Source: Flabesymbios commensalis (taxonomy: Eukaryota > Annelida > Polychaeta > Terebellida > Flabelligeridae). Taken from it: 64,000 nucleotides of DNA. The number at the start of each line of letters is the position of its first letter. Position 1 is the stretch's first letter. The position numbers were made by a program, and so were the translations under genes. Of this stretch, positions 23,075-36,004 are shown piece after piece. The stretch covers positions 30,315,149-30,379,148 of the forward strand of contig OZ024914.1 in assembly GCA_964017125.1 (NCBI GenBank), read 5' to 3'. A model generated the notes under the pieces. It was not told the DNA's origin and did not search any database. It saw nothing but the letters and a program-made list of their open reading frames with translations.

Positions 23075-26000
23075 ATTTAGTCACAACAGATTTATTTTTT
23101 ATAAACGTTCATAATTTGTACATTTTATACCATTTTCTCTCATTTCAAAGAGAATAGTTGAGCCAATATATAAAAGCTCTACTTAAAACATTTGTGTTAG
23201 TTGCTAATGCACTGTAAACTGGGGATATCCTTACGTTACACAATCATATAAGGCTTATTCACCCAGCAAACACATGACAAAATGGTTTATACGATAAGCA
23301 ATTTTCAGCTTGTCAAGATAAGCAGAAATGCATAATGTATTTCTGGTATAAGTTCTATGCCCATGCACCCCCTCTATGTATCGTGGATCCGGCAGCGGTA
23401 TATAGGCTGTACACACTGGGATGTACACAAACATGATTAACTTGCGCATGTGACCACGCACTTCCTATATGCACGTGCACAGCGTTGGCTGAGTATTGGG
23501 ACATTACCTATCGCTACAAGCACGAGACGTTGAGCCAACGACGCCGGCGGCGGGCCAGCATTAAAGCAACCTAGGGTCAACGTCTCGTATATGCTTGGAT
23601 GGAGTTGACCGAATGTTGAGTTGAGCCAACGTTGGATGCGACAGCAGCATCAATCTGACAACAGAATAACATGACGTAGATAATATATAATCCCGGAAGA
23701 CTATGCCCGGTATACGGACATAACAGTGTTCATTCAGTTTATATTTGAAACAATTTCATAGGATAATATATTACTACTTGTCGTCCGGATCAGGCCTATA
23801 TTAGGTAAGTCTAGTTATATTACTATAATAATAGGTTGGATATGGGCATAAAAGACATATGGGCAATTTCACGTAAAGGGCACACAAAAAGTCTCATAGC
23901 ATGTCAAAAATAAAAACCTTCCATGTATTTTTATTTATTTTTATTTTTTATTAAGATTCGCCAAATACACAGTATACATTACTTTGTTCAATGATAAGAA
24001 AACATAGTCATAATAATACTGTTGGCTGGGACATGGCATCAGATATGTAATATCTATGCTAGGCCTGTCCCATAATCAGATAACAATGTTATTAAAGTAT
24101 GCGTGCAGCAATGATGAAAAACGCATTCCAGCAAAACACGAGACGCCCATCAAACGCCGAATCAATGCTGGCCCACCGTCTACGACGCTGGCCCAACACC
24201 GACTCAACACCAGGTAAACTTCCCGTGCCTGCTGGGATGTGTCAAAAAGAAAAAGAGAGAAAAGTGTTTCATGCCTGGCGACATCGCGGACAGCGACAAA
24301 CGGTAACCCACGTGCAAGAGTTGTCAATATCATAGGTCTTAGTCAACTTTACAATGTAAAAATAATATAATAGTTTCTTAAAACGTTTGACAAATCTATT
24401 GCGGCAATTAATTTGTTTTAGTGTGTTCGGCAGGATATTCCACATTTTTACTACCCAATTAGAGAAAAATAGCCCAGCCAATTCAGAATTAAAGCGTACA
24501 GATCTTAAAGGCAAGACCTGTTGACCTAGCCTAGTTCTAGAGGTGTCAGCGTTATAAAAAGAAAGAATATGTCTAATATCTATATCTATGAAATTATGTA
24601 TACATTTATATAGAAAACACAAGCTGTTGATATCTTTCATAAAAGACAAAGGAAGTAATTTGGTCTTATGTAGCATGTGTAGTCTGGTTGGGTAATCCGA
24701 CACATAATCATTAAGAATATATTTCGTGGCTTTACGTTGTATACGTTCGATCTGGTTGAGATCTGCCTTGCTACAGGAATAAACAATTGATGCGTAGGAA
24801 AATAACGGTTTAACCAAAGTTGTATATAGGTGTAGTTTGACTCTATATGGAGCATTGAATCCGACTGTACGCTTTATCAGGCCAAGCATTCTGTTCGCCT
24901 TGCTAATTTTAGTGGCAATATGACTTCTCCAGGTTAAGGAAGAATTGATTAGTAGTCCTAGATTATTAAACACTTTAACATATTCTAGATGAATGTTATT
25001 TAAATGGTATTGAAAATTATGTTTAAAAGATCTGGCTATTGTGAGGACTTTGCACTTGGTACCATTGAAGAAAAGCTTCCAAATATCACTCCAACGTGTA
25101 AAAATATTCAAATCGCTTTGAAGGTCTACACAATCCCGCATTGATTTAATTTCTCTTCCAATTTTTGCATCATCAGCATATCATGCATATAGAGTTTTAA
25201 AAGATAGATTTGAAATATTGTCCGCAATGTCATTCACATATAATATAAACATTAATGGGCCAAGTATTGACCCTTGAGGTACCCCAGATCTAACAGGTAG
25301 TTTAGTAGACATGCTACCGTGAATTAATACTCGCTGGTATCGATTATTTAGATAACTATGGAACCAGTTAAGCAGCGTCCCATTAAAACCGAAAGTCTGA
25401 AGTTTATGTATTAAGAGATGATGCGGAACTGAATCAAAGGCTTTTGTAAAATCAAGATATATAACGTCAGTTTAGCCACCAGAGTCTAAAATTTTTGAGA
25501 TTTTGTCGTAAAAGACATATAATTGAGATTCTGTTGAGCGTCGTTGGACAAAACCATACTGGTTGTTAGAAATTAAATCTTTGATTTCTGGATAAATTAT
25601 GTTGCAGATAGCACGTTCAAAAATTTTGCTTAAAATACTAAGTAAAGATATAGGCCTATAATTTTCGCAATTAGTTCTATCACTTTTCTTAAAAATGGGA
25701 CATATATTAGCCATTTTCCAGGAGTTAGGAAATATGCCAGCCTGCAAAGATATGTTTAACAGTTTGGTAAAAGAAGGTGCCAGTTCCTTAGCACAATTCT
25801 TTAGAAATACACCTGGAATGCCATCCGGCCCTGTCGCTTTGCTAGTGTCTATATTCTGTAATATAATGCGGACTTCAGCAACTGATAACTGTACAATTGA
25901 TAGATTAGGATTAATAAAACTATTGATGGGAGGAAGGTTATCCGTATTATGGACGTGAGTAAAGTTTGAATAAAAGAAATTGTTAAAATAATTCGCTACA

Positions 26001-29000
26001 ACTTCAGGTTCGTCTGAAGTATTACCCTGAAATTTCATTTCAGAAGGGATATGTTTACTTTTTGTCTTTGATCTTAAGAAGCTCCAAAACTTTTTGGGAT
26101 TAGTCCTAATATCATCGAGCGAATCCTTAGTATATTTATTGTATTTTTGATCTATCATGTTCCGGAGACTGTTTCTGAGTCGACGGTATTTAGCCCAAGC
26201 ACTCTGGGTGTTAATCCTCCTAGCCCGTTTGCTGGCAGTCTCTTTCTTTTTGCTCAGATTTATTACCTCACTGTCAATCCAAGGGGGAGAATTAATGTCA
26301 CGAATAATGCGACGGGGTACAAATGTATTTAATGTTTCTTCCAATTTAGAGACCCAATTATCACAAATACGATTAATGTCGGGTATACCCACTGAGTCAC
26401 TAACTATGTCGATGAGATCAGCGTTAGTTAAATATACCTTCACCTTAGTCCAATCCACATTCCTATAGTCAAAAACTGATATAGTCAGTTTATTATTTTT
26501 AAGGCTACTAGCCTTGATAGAAAAATTTATAAGGAAATATGTCCTGTTCAACATCTATATCCGTAATTAAATGAGGTGATGTAGATAATATTAAATCTAA
26601 TCTATTACCATTTTGATGGGTTGAGCACATAACTATATGTTTTAAACAGAATTCTTGGAATATATCATAATAGTACCAGTAGTTATTATTATCCGTAAGC
26701 GGAACATTCAAGTTCAAGTCAAAGTCTGGTAAATTAAAATCACCCATAACAAGAATGTTGGAGAAACCTTCTTCTCGTATACGACGGAGACAGGTTTCTA
26801 AATTTTGCGGACATTCCACAGAGTTATCAGACGGTGGTCGGTAATAAGTCAGAAGAGCTATCAATGATAATTTCACAACTTTTGACAGCGAGATGTCATT
26901 CCCCAACATCAGTTAAATTTCCAGAGCTTAATTATGCCCATGAATATAGATATTGACTTGTGAAATGTATGCTTTATTTGCGTGTACTGGAGGGGACATT
27001 TGTTTTAACAATCATTAGTCTCTGCTCAAATGCTAATAATGTAGGTGATTTGAAAATCCTAACCCCTAAATTTGTTTTTTTTTATTGTCGTGTTTCTAAA
27101 GGGAAGATCACTATGTGTTGTACGCGTATTTCACATGTATAAAGATTTGACATTCATTTGAAATGTGACAAATGAAATTTTGCAATACACTCAAGTATGA
27201 ATTGTACAGCATTTACTTCGACAGCTCAACAAATTAGTGCTCTGACATCAACTAAATATACACATATAGCTTGAATACTATATATGACATATTTTGTGCA
27301 TTTTTACAAAGCTTATTCAAGCGAATCCTCTGCACAATTATATGTGTGACAAACTGTACTGAAGGGGACATTTTGTAACGTTTGAAATAACAACATCACA
27401 AGTGCTATAAATGCATACTTTAGATCAGTAAAACATGATATGTTGCTCAACATTTCATATTCTAATTTTGCTCCAATATATATTGTTATTAATCAACATT
27501 TTGTTTTCAAATTGAGCTGAAGTAGCATAATTGTATAAACTTTGCTAAAATAAAATGATGTTTAAGTGGTTTATCACGGGTAAAGGCCGCAACTATTTGT
27601 CTGCATCGTATTAAACACCATCAAGGAAAAACAATGGAAAATAATTTTGATTTTTGTGACATAACTTGGACAATGTCACGGTGTTCAAGCTAATATCATA
27701 AAATGTACTGGGGAGGACATATTTTTTTTAACAACAATAACAAACCTGTAAGCATGAATGATCACTCAATAATTCAACTGAATAACAAGTAAACTACTAA
27801 AAAGAGATAAAATAGCATCATCAGTCATAGTTTACAAACATCTACATTACTATTATTCCAATATAACCGCAGAGACAGTTAGTGTATCAATTCCAACCCC
27901 CTCACGAAAGTCTAGAAAGCATTTTGTTGGCACATCCTTCCCTTAAACCTGACATTTTGTTTTATACTATAAAACAAAATGTGAGCCTGTGAGGTGTATG
28001 GTATAAAACAAAATGTGAGGTTTGAGGGAGGGATATATATGCCAACAAAATACTTTCCGGGCTTTCATGAGGGGAGTTGGATAAATTATAGTACTGGGCT
28101 AGGTATCTGGGATGCTTTGCCTGATATCAAGCATATAGTAAATAATGGGCAATAGTCAGCATGCATTTGATAGAGTTGAAATTTGTCAAGGTATATAAAT
28201 GAAAACAACCATTTTCAAATGCATATTCCTCCCTTATCTTCACTTCATCATGGCTGTTAGGAGCATAAGCTCTTTGTAGGGTCTAGCTAGCTAACATACC
28301 GTAGTTTGCCAGATATCAGGCATATTCAATAATTAAATAATTGCCGCAAGTCTGCTATTTTGAATGTGATCAAGTTCAAATTTGTTAGGTCACAGCTGTC
28401 ACTCCCTGAAATCTAGCATTTTCTTTTTACTTTGTTACTTAGTTGTAGTGTAACTGTTTCATTATGCTAATGTACCGTACACAATATATTTATGTACAGT
28501 GGTTTAAAAATAATATTAACTCCAGCCGATCTTGAGCTTATATAATTGGATACAAAGTTTTGTATGTAATGGTACATATAATTAAAAAAATAATAATACA
28601 TACCTCAAACTGAATACAAATTTACATGCATGCATCAATAGCCCTACCATTATTTTACACCAAGCTACGTTTTTACTACGGTAAAGCAATTACTGGTTAA
28701 CTATTTTAGTATGGTACAAATGATAATTTATCATGTTTATATAACAATACCGTTCTCTCACTCCAGCCTAGGCCTATATCTACAAATCTGGGATATATTT
28801 GTATTCATAACAAGACCTATTAAATTTGATTTTTTTCATATATCCCGATAATCGGCTATTTTTAATTTGCCAAAATATCTCCCTGAAACATTTTAGCAGA
28901 TATCACACATATTAAAGTAGGCCTAAACATGACGTCATTAGGCCAATTCCTATTTTATACCGGATGCTATCGGCAGTAACAGCGGTTAAAATCCAGTATT

Positions 29001-29568
29001 CAGCCATTGTTATTATGCGACTACATTTTTTGCCTTTATTGGCCCATTACTGGTCCAATGCGGAATATAGATCATAAACTGTATTGGCTGAAAACAGCAC
29101 CAATGTGCAAGACATAATGATAATCAGGCTCAATTAAACCATTTTATTGGGCCAATACTGTGATGTTATCAGGGTAATTTTGAAATTGATGGGAGTTGAA
29201 ATTTTTCTGGGCATTTCCCCCGATCCTTAAAACCTCACATTTTGTTTTCTTTTTCTATGGTCTAGCTGTCTGGCAATATTTGCTGTAGTAGTAAATCTTT
29301 GCTTTACGTCACTATTTGGCACAAAAGGTATTTCAAGTGACATTGTAATACGATAAAAACGTTGTAGTCAATTGATGAGATAAATGATGTACAGATGATG
29401 ATGTGAGGGTGGGGGTGATAGGGCATGGTGGGTTATTGAGAGCGTTTTCCTTCGCTCGCCCGATAGGGGTTCTGGGCATGTCTAGGGGATATACCCCCAG
29501 ATATGGCCAGACGACTGGAGACTTGAGTTTTCCCTGTGCAATTTAATGCTGAAACTCTGTGGCATTTT
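23075..29568 (+). repeat. 6,494-bp tandem duplication, copy 2
   Basis: This is the second copy. At the internal junction GGCATTTT meets ATTTAGTC; the outer breakpoints are 16580/16581 and 29568/29569 and share only a T or so, so end-joining is more likely than repeat-mediated exchange. After 29568 the sequence goes on into GCGCAGCTCCGC, which copy 1 lacks, so copy 2 keeps the original right flank and copy 1 the original left flank. Confidence 0.95.
24269..26909 (-). mobile_element. Decayed LINE, copy 2 (by tandem duplication)
   Basis: It is the same element as at 17775-20415, with the same frameshift and the same two in-frame stops, and only one amino-acid difference seen in the C-terminal part (Ser to Tyr in a KVFNNL-adjacent segment). 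Shared lesions show that the element was already dead before the surrounding 6.5 kb was duplicated, so this is not a second insertion. Confidence 0.93.
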
Positions 29569-29849
29569 GCGCAGCTCCGCTATCCTCGGGTCGGATAGTC
29601 CCCAGAGTAACAATAGGAAGGATAACTCCCTCTGGGTAACTCCATTCATCCCACGTGAGAGACATAATGTCAAACACGCTATAGCCGGTTATTTAAGGCT
29701 ACTACAGCCTACATCAGCACCAGCACTGATGCGGGTGCTGCATCGGCTCCGCTGTTGAGCGGAGGAGCCAGGGTACGCCTCTGGCAATCTGCCCGAAGAT
29801 TATGGCCAGATACGAGGAGGCTGCAGCTGCCCTTAGATGATTGCTGTAG
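29569..29849. other. GC-rich unassigned segment
   Basis: It is GC-richer than its surroundings, with TATTTAAGG at 29689 and two loosely similar 70-bp parts, the sequence just before the duplication end (GATATGGCCAGACGACTGG) and 29796-29820 (GATTATGGCCAGATACGAGG). It could be part of a short repeat. The right breakpoint of the duplication lies at its left edge. Confidence 0.35.
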
Positions 29850-30310
29850 ACGGCAATATTTGATAGATATATCAGACATAATATATATTTTTTAAAGTAG
29901 ATAATAAATGGCCGATAGTTGGCAATTTTGAATGTGATCTGAGTTGAAATAAGGTCTATCCCTCCCGGAAACCTCACATTTTCTTTTATATTAATTGTCT
30001 AGTTATCTGGCACTGGATATGAAGCATGTTAAGTTAAATAATGGACACCAGTTGGCCATTTTGAACCTGATAGATTTGGAAGTTTTTCGAGGCATACATG
30101 TATATTTTATGAATATAACTGGTATGCTGGTAACACTTTCTCAAACCTCACAATTTTTTATAGTTATAGTCTAGCTATATCAAACGATCTGCTTAGCCTT
30201 GCCTTCCTTAAAACCTCACATTTTATATTATATCAATTAATTGTCTGGCTATTTGGCATGGTTTGCCAGATATCACTATCAGGCATAGTAAATTAAGGCC
30301 ATACAACGCT
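29850..30310 (-). repeat. Decayed inverted 145-bp satellite monomers
   Basis: Phrases AAACCTCACATTTT, GTCTAGTTATCTGGCA and TTGGCCATTTTGAA recur three times, the reverse complement of the satellite at 5060-6020. Confidence 0.65.
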
Positions 30311-31240
30311 GCGCCAACTTGAGCATTGTAAGATCCTACATCATGTACCAGTGACATGTGCGATATCAACTATTATATATCTGGGGGCTGGGGCCATGTT
30401 ATAAGAAATGACATAATTTTATATCCTAGCATATAACCTGTAGTGAAACCACCTCCTGGGTGGATAATGAACAGGGGCATTAGATAGTATGTAGTTCTCA
30501 TTTCTGGTCATATTTTGAAAGTCAACAAGACATTTAAACTCATTTTTTGCAATAGAAAATGTATATGACAATCATACATTTAAACTATTAAATCCATTTT
30601 AAAGTAGGAGGGTCATCATGGTTCGCTGAGCAAACATTTTCCACCCATCCGCATGTGCAGCATCGTCAAGGTCCACAATAGTGGGGCCGCCGAAGCGAAA
30701 CTATTATGGTTTGGTGAAGCAAAAGGACCCAGCTGCTACAAACACATATTTTTTTTAATTCAAGTAGTCTAGTAGATTGTGTATCGGTACAGACCGCTTA
30801 AATCGCTTGACAAGCATGAAAAATACCACAAGTTCTATACCTGAGTAATTACACTTTTAGTGTTACATACGTCCTGTCCCCTCCAGTATGCAGTGTACTG
30901 GCAGCCTATTATAGACAATATGGAGCACATTTGTTTGATGATATATACGCCATAAATGTATATATATTGTACTAGTAGGTCTTGTAAGTCAGAACAGTGA
31001 ATAAATTACATTAACATCCTAATATTGATTTAAAAATGAACAAAGGAAACACCCACAAAATATATTTTTTGGTTACAACTTATCCATTAATGAAATACAT
31101 CTATGTATTTTTAATAAATATCAATTTGTTGGTGTCTAGTGGCTGCCATTAACGAAGGCTTTATTATAATAATACATAATTACCAATATAGATCAGTAAA
31201 TTACAAAAATTAGGTCTTATCACACAAAGAATACTAAATA
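30311..31240. other. AT-rich intergenic, nothing recognised
   Basis: There are no exons or element ends. A reversed CTGTCCCCTCCAGTA word (30876-30890) belongs to the spaced-motif series. Confidence 0.5.
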
Positions 31241-31625
31241 TTGATATTATGTACTGGAGGGGACAATTCTAATTTAACACTATTTTCATCTAAAAATGTA
31301 TAAATATGTGGTTGTTGTAACATGAATTTCCAATTAATATCCACGTGGGGGCTCAAAGAGGCAGGTTATATTGCACAAATAATATATCTTAGAAAAACAC
31401 ACTGCGTGGATCTTGAATAGTGATGTACTGGAGGGGACATTATTTTAACGGAATTTTCACATACATACAGGTAATTCTAATTAATTTGCTAATGTTAATC
31501 AGCAATCAGTTTAAAGTATTTGTATGCCATATATAACCACCAGACCTATTCAAAAGAGTAATTAAATGTCTATATATATGTAGATAGTTCAAGCTGGGCA
31601 GTGATGTACTGGCGGGAAAAAATGA
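31241..31625 (+). repeat. Spaced TACTGGAGGGGACA motif, second locus
   Basis: The word occurs at 31252, 31426 and, changed, at 31607 (steps 174 and 181), in T-rich surroundings like those at 20491. Confidence 0.55.
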
Positions 31626-32155
31626 AAAAACTTTTAACGAAAAATACTTTAAACTCAATAAATACACATAAAATCAGATTTTGTGACCCGATTTTTGTCA
31701 AACATGTGTCGTTTAAATTGTAAGACCAATAACCATACCACAAATAAAACTGTATTTGTGTGTTAGATGCATATCTGGAATAGGAAAACCCTCCTATGAA
31801 GACAATTCCGGGATGAGACTGCAAACTGTGTTGAAAATAACATAAATACCACTGATTCATGGAGAAATAATTGACAAAACTCTATAAAATGGGGTCTGTT
31901 GTTTCCCCATACAACCCTTGTTAAAATAAAAAATGTTTCATATAAATATCTAGCAGTATTTGCTAAAAAATTGTGTAAAGTTTTAATTTTTCCTAAATGC
32001 ACCCTTTATGTGAAATTGCCCATATATAAAATTGTATCAAGGAAAAACTTAACGAACACAGTCCTTATACCGGGCATAGTCTTCTGAGATTAAATATTAT
32101 CTTCGTCATGTCATTGTGTTGTCAGATTACGGAAGGGTAGAAACGACATGACAAA
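31626..32155. other. AT-rich intergenic, nothing recognised
   Basis: Overlapping short frames on both strands without family resemblance; treated as non-coding. Confidence 0.5.
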
Positions 32156-32159
32156 AATA

Positions 32160-32335
32160 TTTTTGATCTCGTTATACGACTTTATAAGTCGTTAAATCGA
32201 CTTAGTTTAAGTCGTTATAGCGATATATAAGGCATTAAATCGACTTATGCTAGGTCGTTATAACGACCTATAAGTCGGTAAATCTACTTGGTATAAATTG
32301 TTATAGCGACTTATAAGTCATTACGTCGACTGCTG
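32160..32335. repeat. Palindromic minisatellite GTCGTTATAACGACTTATAA
   Basis: Four to five diverged units built from GTCGTTATAGCGA, CTTATAAGTCG and TTAAATCGACTTA, each nearly self-complementary, so the tract can fold into several alternative hairpins. Confidence 0.75.
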
Positions 32336-32679
32336 GAGAGACAACTACATATTTGGTATCGAGGTATAGGCCTAACCTGTATCATTTACTGAGGACAAAT
32401 TAAAAAATGCCAGACCATTCAATTTTATATGTAACAGTTGATGTGTCCATGTATGCTGGTTCCTAGCAAAGAAAATGATAATCGAACTGTTGGAAATAAA
32501 TATAGACACACTTCTAAAGCTTTACAAGACCCTCCGGCAGGTTTTATGAAAAAACGATGATTGGAAAATTTTTTTGACTTATCAATAAAAAAAACAATTA
32601 CAACACGATTTAGACAGTATATATTAAAAGGTACACTGCCCGCCGCTAGACAATGCATCCCTGCATGTTAAAATTTGCA

Positions 32680-32906
32680 GATGGCTGACGTCATATATCC
32701 CCCATTCTAACTTTCGACTGATCGTTGTAAGCTTGTGATTGGCCGGCTGTCCTGCTAAAAGTTCTGTGAGCGGCTAGCCCAGATGTGTACACATGTCATG
32801 GAGGGGGAGGGGTGGGTGAGGCATACACCTGTGTAGGCATTTAAAGATGCCCGTGCCGCCTGTGTCTGGTTGGAACAGGCTGCACAGTGCTCTGTGCAAT
32901 TAAAAG
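32680..32906 (+). promoter_or_regulatory. Possible promoter and 5' non-coding exon of the GTPase gene
   Basis: A GC-richer island holds a perfect TGACGTCA (CREB/ATF site, about 32687), an inverted CCAAT box (GATTGG, about 32737) and, further on, ATTAAAAG|GTAACA, a usable splice donor at 32907. The first coding exon of the GTPase (35005) has an acceptor-like CAG two to three bases before its ATG, as expected if a leader exon is spliced on. Linking the two is inference; no transcript evidence is available. Confidence 0.3.
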
Positions 32907-33528
32907 GTAACATTTTTTTTATTTCTAAATATAAAAAATGCATAAATTATTAAAATCCTGTAAACTCTATCGGAATGATGAATTAACAACCTTGTGGAAA
33001 ATTCGAAAACAAAAATGAATTTCTTAAATATAAAAATAGTACACAGATTAAGCAAAGTAAGATAATATTTTTATTGAATCTCGGAAACTATTTGCCAAAA
33101 ATAGGAGATTTTATGAGCGTTGTTATATCGAAGTGTATAAATTGAAAGCTTTTTTTTTTGAAAATTTTTTTGACAATCATTAAAAACATAGAACCGAAAG
33201 TCAAATTTAGTTACAGTGATTAAGTTTTTAAAGATCATAATGGGTCTGTCATTACAGACCATACAGAAATTGTGATGAAGATCGGATTTTAGCTCTCTTT
33301 ATAATTTAGATGTTGAGCGCTATGAAAATGATGCTGATCACCAGATTACATAGCACTATTAAACATGAAGAATGATTTGAAAGCACGAAAAAATCTTGCA
33401 GGTTATAAATGCAATATTTTTTTATATGGCGATTTATCTTTTAAGAAATAGAGAAGTGGTGAAACCGTTTAAAAGAATACAGCTACTTGTTGTGATAATA
33501 TACTGATAATATACGAAATTGATTTTTA

Positions 33529-33735
33529 TTGAATTCTGATATTTTACTACCGCTTTTTCGACTATTTCACACTATTTTTAATGCTGGTTTGGTTCCCACG
33601 AACTGGGGAAAGTGCATTATTACTCCAATACCTAAGATCAGCACGAATGATCCTTACACCCCTCTTAATTACAGAGGTATACCCTTATTTTCAAGTGTTT
33701 CCAAATTTTATTCCAGAGTTTCCAGCCATACATAT
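33529..33735 (+). mobile_element. LINE reverse-transcriptase fragment
   Basis: Reading forward, HTIFNAGLVPTNW, CIITPIPK and LNYRGIPL are the finger region of a LINE reverse transcriptase (known pattern: G.P..W....I.PI.K......NYRGI.L). Only about 60 residues remain; both sides are unrelated. Confidence 0.75.
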
Positions 33736-33796
33736 TTTTCGTGGACATCATTGTATTCCTCATACCTAAAAACACGGGCATAGCCACCAAAATCGT

Positions 33797-34666
33797 GGGT
33801 ATCTCGAAAACCCCCTCGACCCCCTCGACCCTCGACCCACGACCCTCGACTTAATTTTAAAAACAGTTTTTATTTGTTTATATAATTATAACTTTTGTAT
33901 AATAATAACATTCGGGAAATTATAATATAGCCCTACTGTGATGCTAACCTGGCTATCAAGTGATGTTGGCTGACCGTCTGCTACGCTGGTCCAGCATCCA
34001 CCCGACGTTGATTTAATGTCTCTTGTTTAATGGGTGGTCATCGATTATAGTTTTTATCAATACACGTAGGCCTACAGCTGGCCAAACACATTTTAAAGTT
34101 GAGTCACTGTTTAGGACGCTTGTCTAACTTTAACTGTTATGTAGCCTATATTAACCCAAGCATGGGATTGAATGCCTCTTGTTTTTTGTTTTTTTTTCTG
34201 ATCACCAGGCATGTCACTCGCCAGTTTCACTCAGTCACACGCTTTGGCACCGGCATCGCAAGCGGTGGGCCAGCGTTACAGACGTTGGGCCAGCAAAAAT
34301 CCAACATTGGTTCAATGCTTAGTGCTTGCTGGGCTTACCTATAATTGGACCGGAACACTGTTGGGCCAGCGTTAATGTAGGACAGTGGTGGGACTCAGAT
34401 GGCAATCTATTATTATACGCCTAATCAAGTGCCCGCATATATTGCGTATCGTGCGTCTCCCCAAAATATACAGGAGGCGTTCAGCCAATGTTAGGCCAGC
34501 GTCGCAGACGGTGAGCCAACATTGACCTGATATTGGTTCCCGAATTTTAAAAATAGACTAGTCTATCCAAAAAAACAATAAAAAATTAAATTTGAGGGTC
34601 GATTGTCGTGGGTCGAGGGTCGTGGGTCGAGGGGCGAGGGGGTCGAGGGGGTTTTCGAGATATCCC
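33797..34666. mobile_element. 870-bp TIR element with 8-9-bp target duplication (Mutator- or Merlin-like)
   Basis: The left end GGGTATCTCGAAAACCCCC is mirrored by the right end GGGGGTTTTCGAGATATCCC. Similarity runs inward through repeated TCGACCC words for about 60-90 bp. AAAATCGT lies directly outside both ends (33789-33796 and 34667-34674), and a ninth base G can also be counted. A GGG start with an 8-9-bp duplication fits Mutator or Merlin. The interior has no transposase and carries two or three CAGCAAACACGAGA-family pieces (33955-34030, 34250-34335, 34470-34545). Confidence 0.8.
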
Positions 34667-35004
34667 AAAATCGTGTAAATGGTCCATCCCAACATGTTTT
34701 TAATGACATCCATTTTTGATGTTGGGAGAGGTCTAAGGAGCAAAAAAGCTTGGTCTCAGGGACTATCCTGTGGGGGGGGGGGGGTGCACGGTAACCCTAT
34801 CTAGCACAATGGACTACTAGATCTATATATTACCAGATTACTGTATGCAGATGGTTTTCCCTACATAATATTTTTTGTGATGTTGGCCATGTCGAAGTTT
34901 TCAACCCAGACATGTTAATGAACATAAATATGCTGAGAACCCCCTCTCCGACAATTTTGTTGAACTTCTGTGCATGGTAACATTTTTACTTGATAGGGCA
35001 GAGC

Positions 35005-35109
35005 ATGCAGACGATAAAATGTGTTTTGGTCGGAGATGGGTCTGTAGGAAAGTCGTACCTAATCAGAACCTACACAACAAACAAATATCCTTCGGACTAT
35101 CTGCCCACG
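35005..35109 (+). CDS. Cdc42-like Rho GTPase, coding exon 1
   Basis: Residues 1-35. It begins [17 protein letters not shown], the Rho-family start with the G1/P-loop GDGxxGKS (residues 10-17; Cdc42 has T17, here Ser), and ends at YLPT, so switch I Thr35 is the last residue. ATG 35005 is chosen because its product lines up residue for residue with Cdc42; a nearby TTG (34990) would add an untypical extension. The donor is ACG|GTAAAA, phase 0. Rho GTPases switch between GDP and GTP at membranes to steer actin and polarity. By-eye similarity is greatest to Cdc42. Total product is 192 residues (Cdc42: 191). Substitutions near the P-loop (C18Y, I21R) mark it as divergent. Confidence 0.93.
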
Positions 35110-35759
35110 GTAAAAATATGTTTCATTGATTTTTTTTTCAGCTTTTATTATTCAAATGAGAGTGAATATACAAGATAACGAAACTTGGCATTTTAAATAA
35201 CAACTTGCATATGAAGTCCAATATTATATAAAAATGCTTTTATGATGTCTACATGTAGGCATATACAGCATTTTACAAATGTCATTTATTAGTATAATTT
35301 ATAATTTTATCAACGTGGAATTGAATGTGTCTAATTTAAATATGACATGTATCCACAGTATAACTTGCATCAGACATTGATGGGCTCATGATTAGAAGTG
35401 CACTGTAGTGCCTCACTCTACCCTGATGTACATCATTTTTTATATAGACCCAGACCTACAATATTTAAATAATAAGAACTACAATGATAAATTGCGAAAA
35501 TGTACTTATTATTCCGAAGACTCATTCAATAAGAAATGTTATCCTTTAATAAAAGGTGGCAACTTCTTGTCACTACTTCATGTCAATGCTCGTAGTGCTC
35601 CCAAAAATTTAGATAATTACATATTATTTTTACAAAATATAAATATTGATTTCTCAGTAGTCGGTGTTTCTGAGACATGGCTTAATGACTCTAATGTTGA
35701 TAGGGGCCTACATGTAATATCTCAGGTTATAACCATGTTTGCAATTATCGGAAGGGTAA

Positions 35760-36004
35760 GGGGTTTTGTCAAGTTAAAAAAAATTCAAAAATCCGACAAA
35801 AACTCGGAAGTGGGTAGGTGGGTATAGCCCCAACTCGATTTTTTTTAGGGGGGGGGAAATTTTGTGTTTTTGGTGTTTTTGTGTGTTGTTTTTATGTTTC
35901 CAAATGTTTTCAAAAAAATTAAAATTTGCATAGGGGGGTGGGTGGGTTGGATTCTGAACAATTCGAGTTTTTCTCTGATTTTTTGATTTTTTTAACTTGA
36001 CCCC
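35760..36004. mobile_element. PIF/Harbinger-like MITE inside the LINE
   Basis: The ends are GGGGTTTTGTCAAGTTAAAA and, inverted, TTTTTTTAACTTGACCCC. The 3-bp target duplication is TAA (35757-35759, 36005-36007). The LINE endonuclease frame can be followed up to one side (YRKG) and away from the other (GSGVTYF), which fixes the insertion point. A 3-bp TWA duplication and G-rich ends are the known marks of PIF/Harbinger. Confidence 0.75.

Noticed and set aside
34990-35004. Upstream TTG as start of the GTPase
   Set aside because: The ATG at 35005 aligns exactly with the Cdc42 start, and an acceptor-like CAG lies between them.
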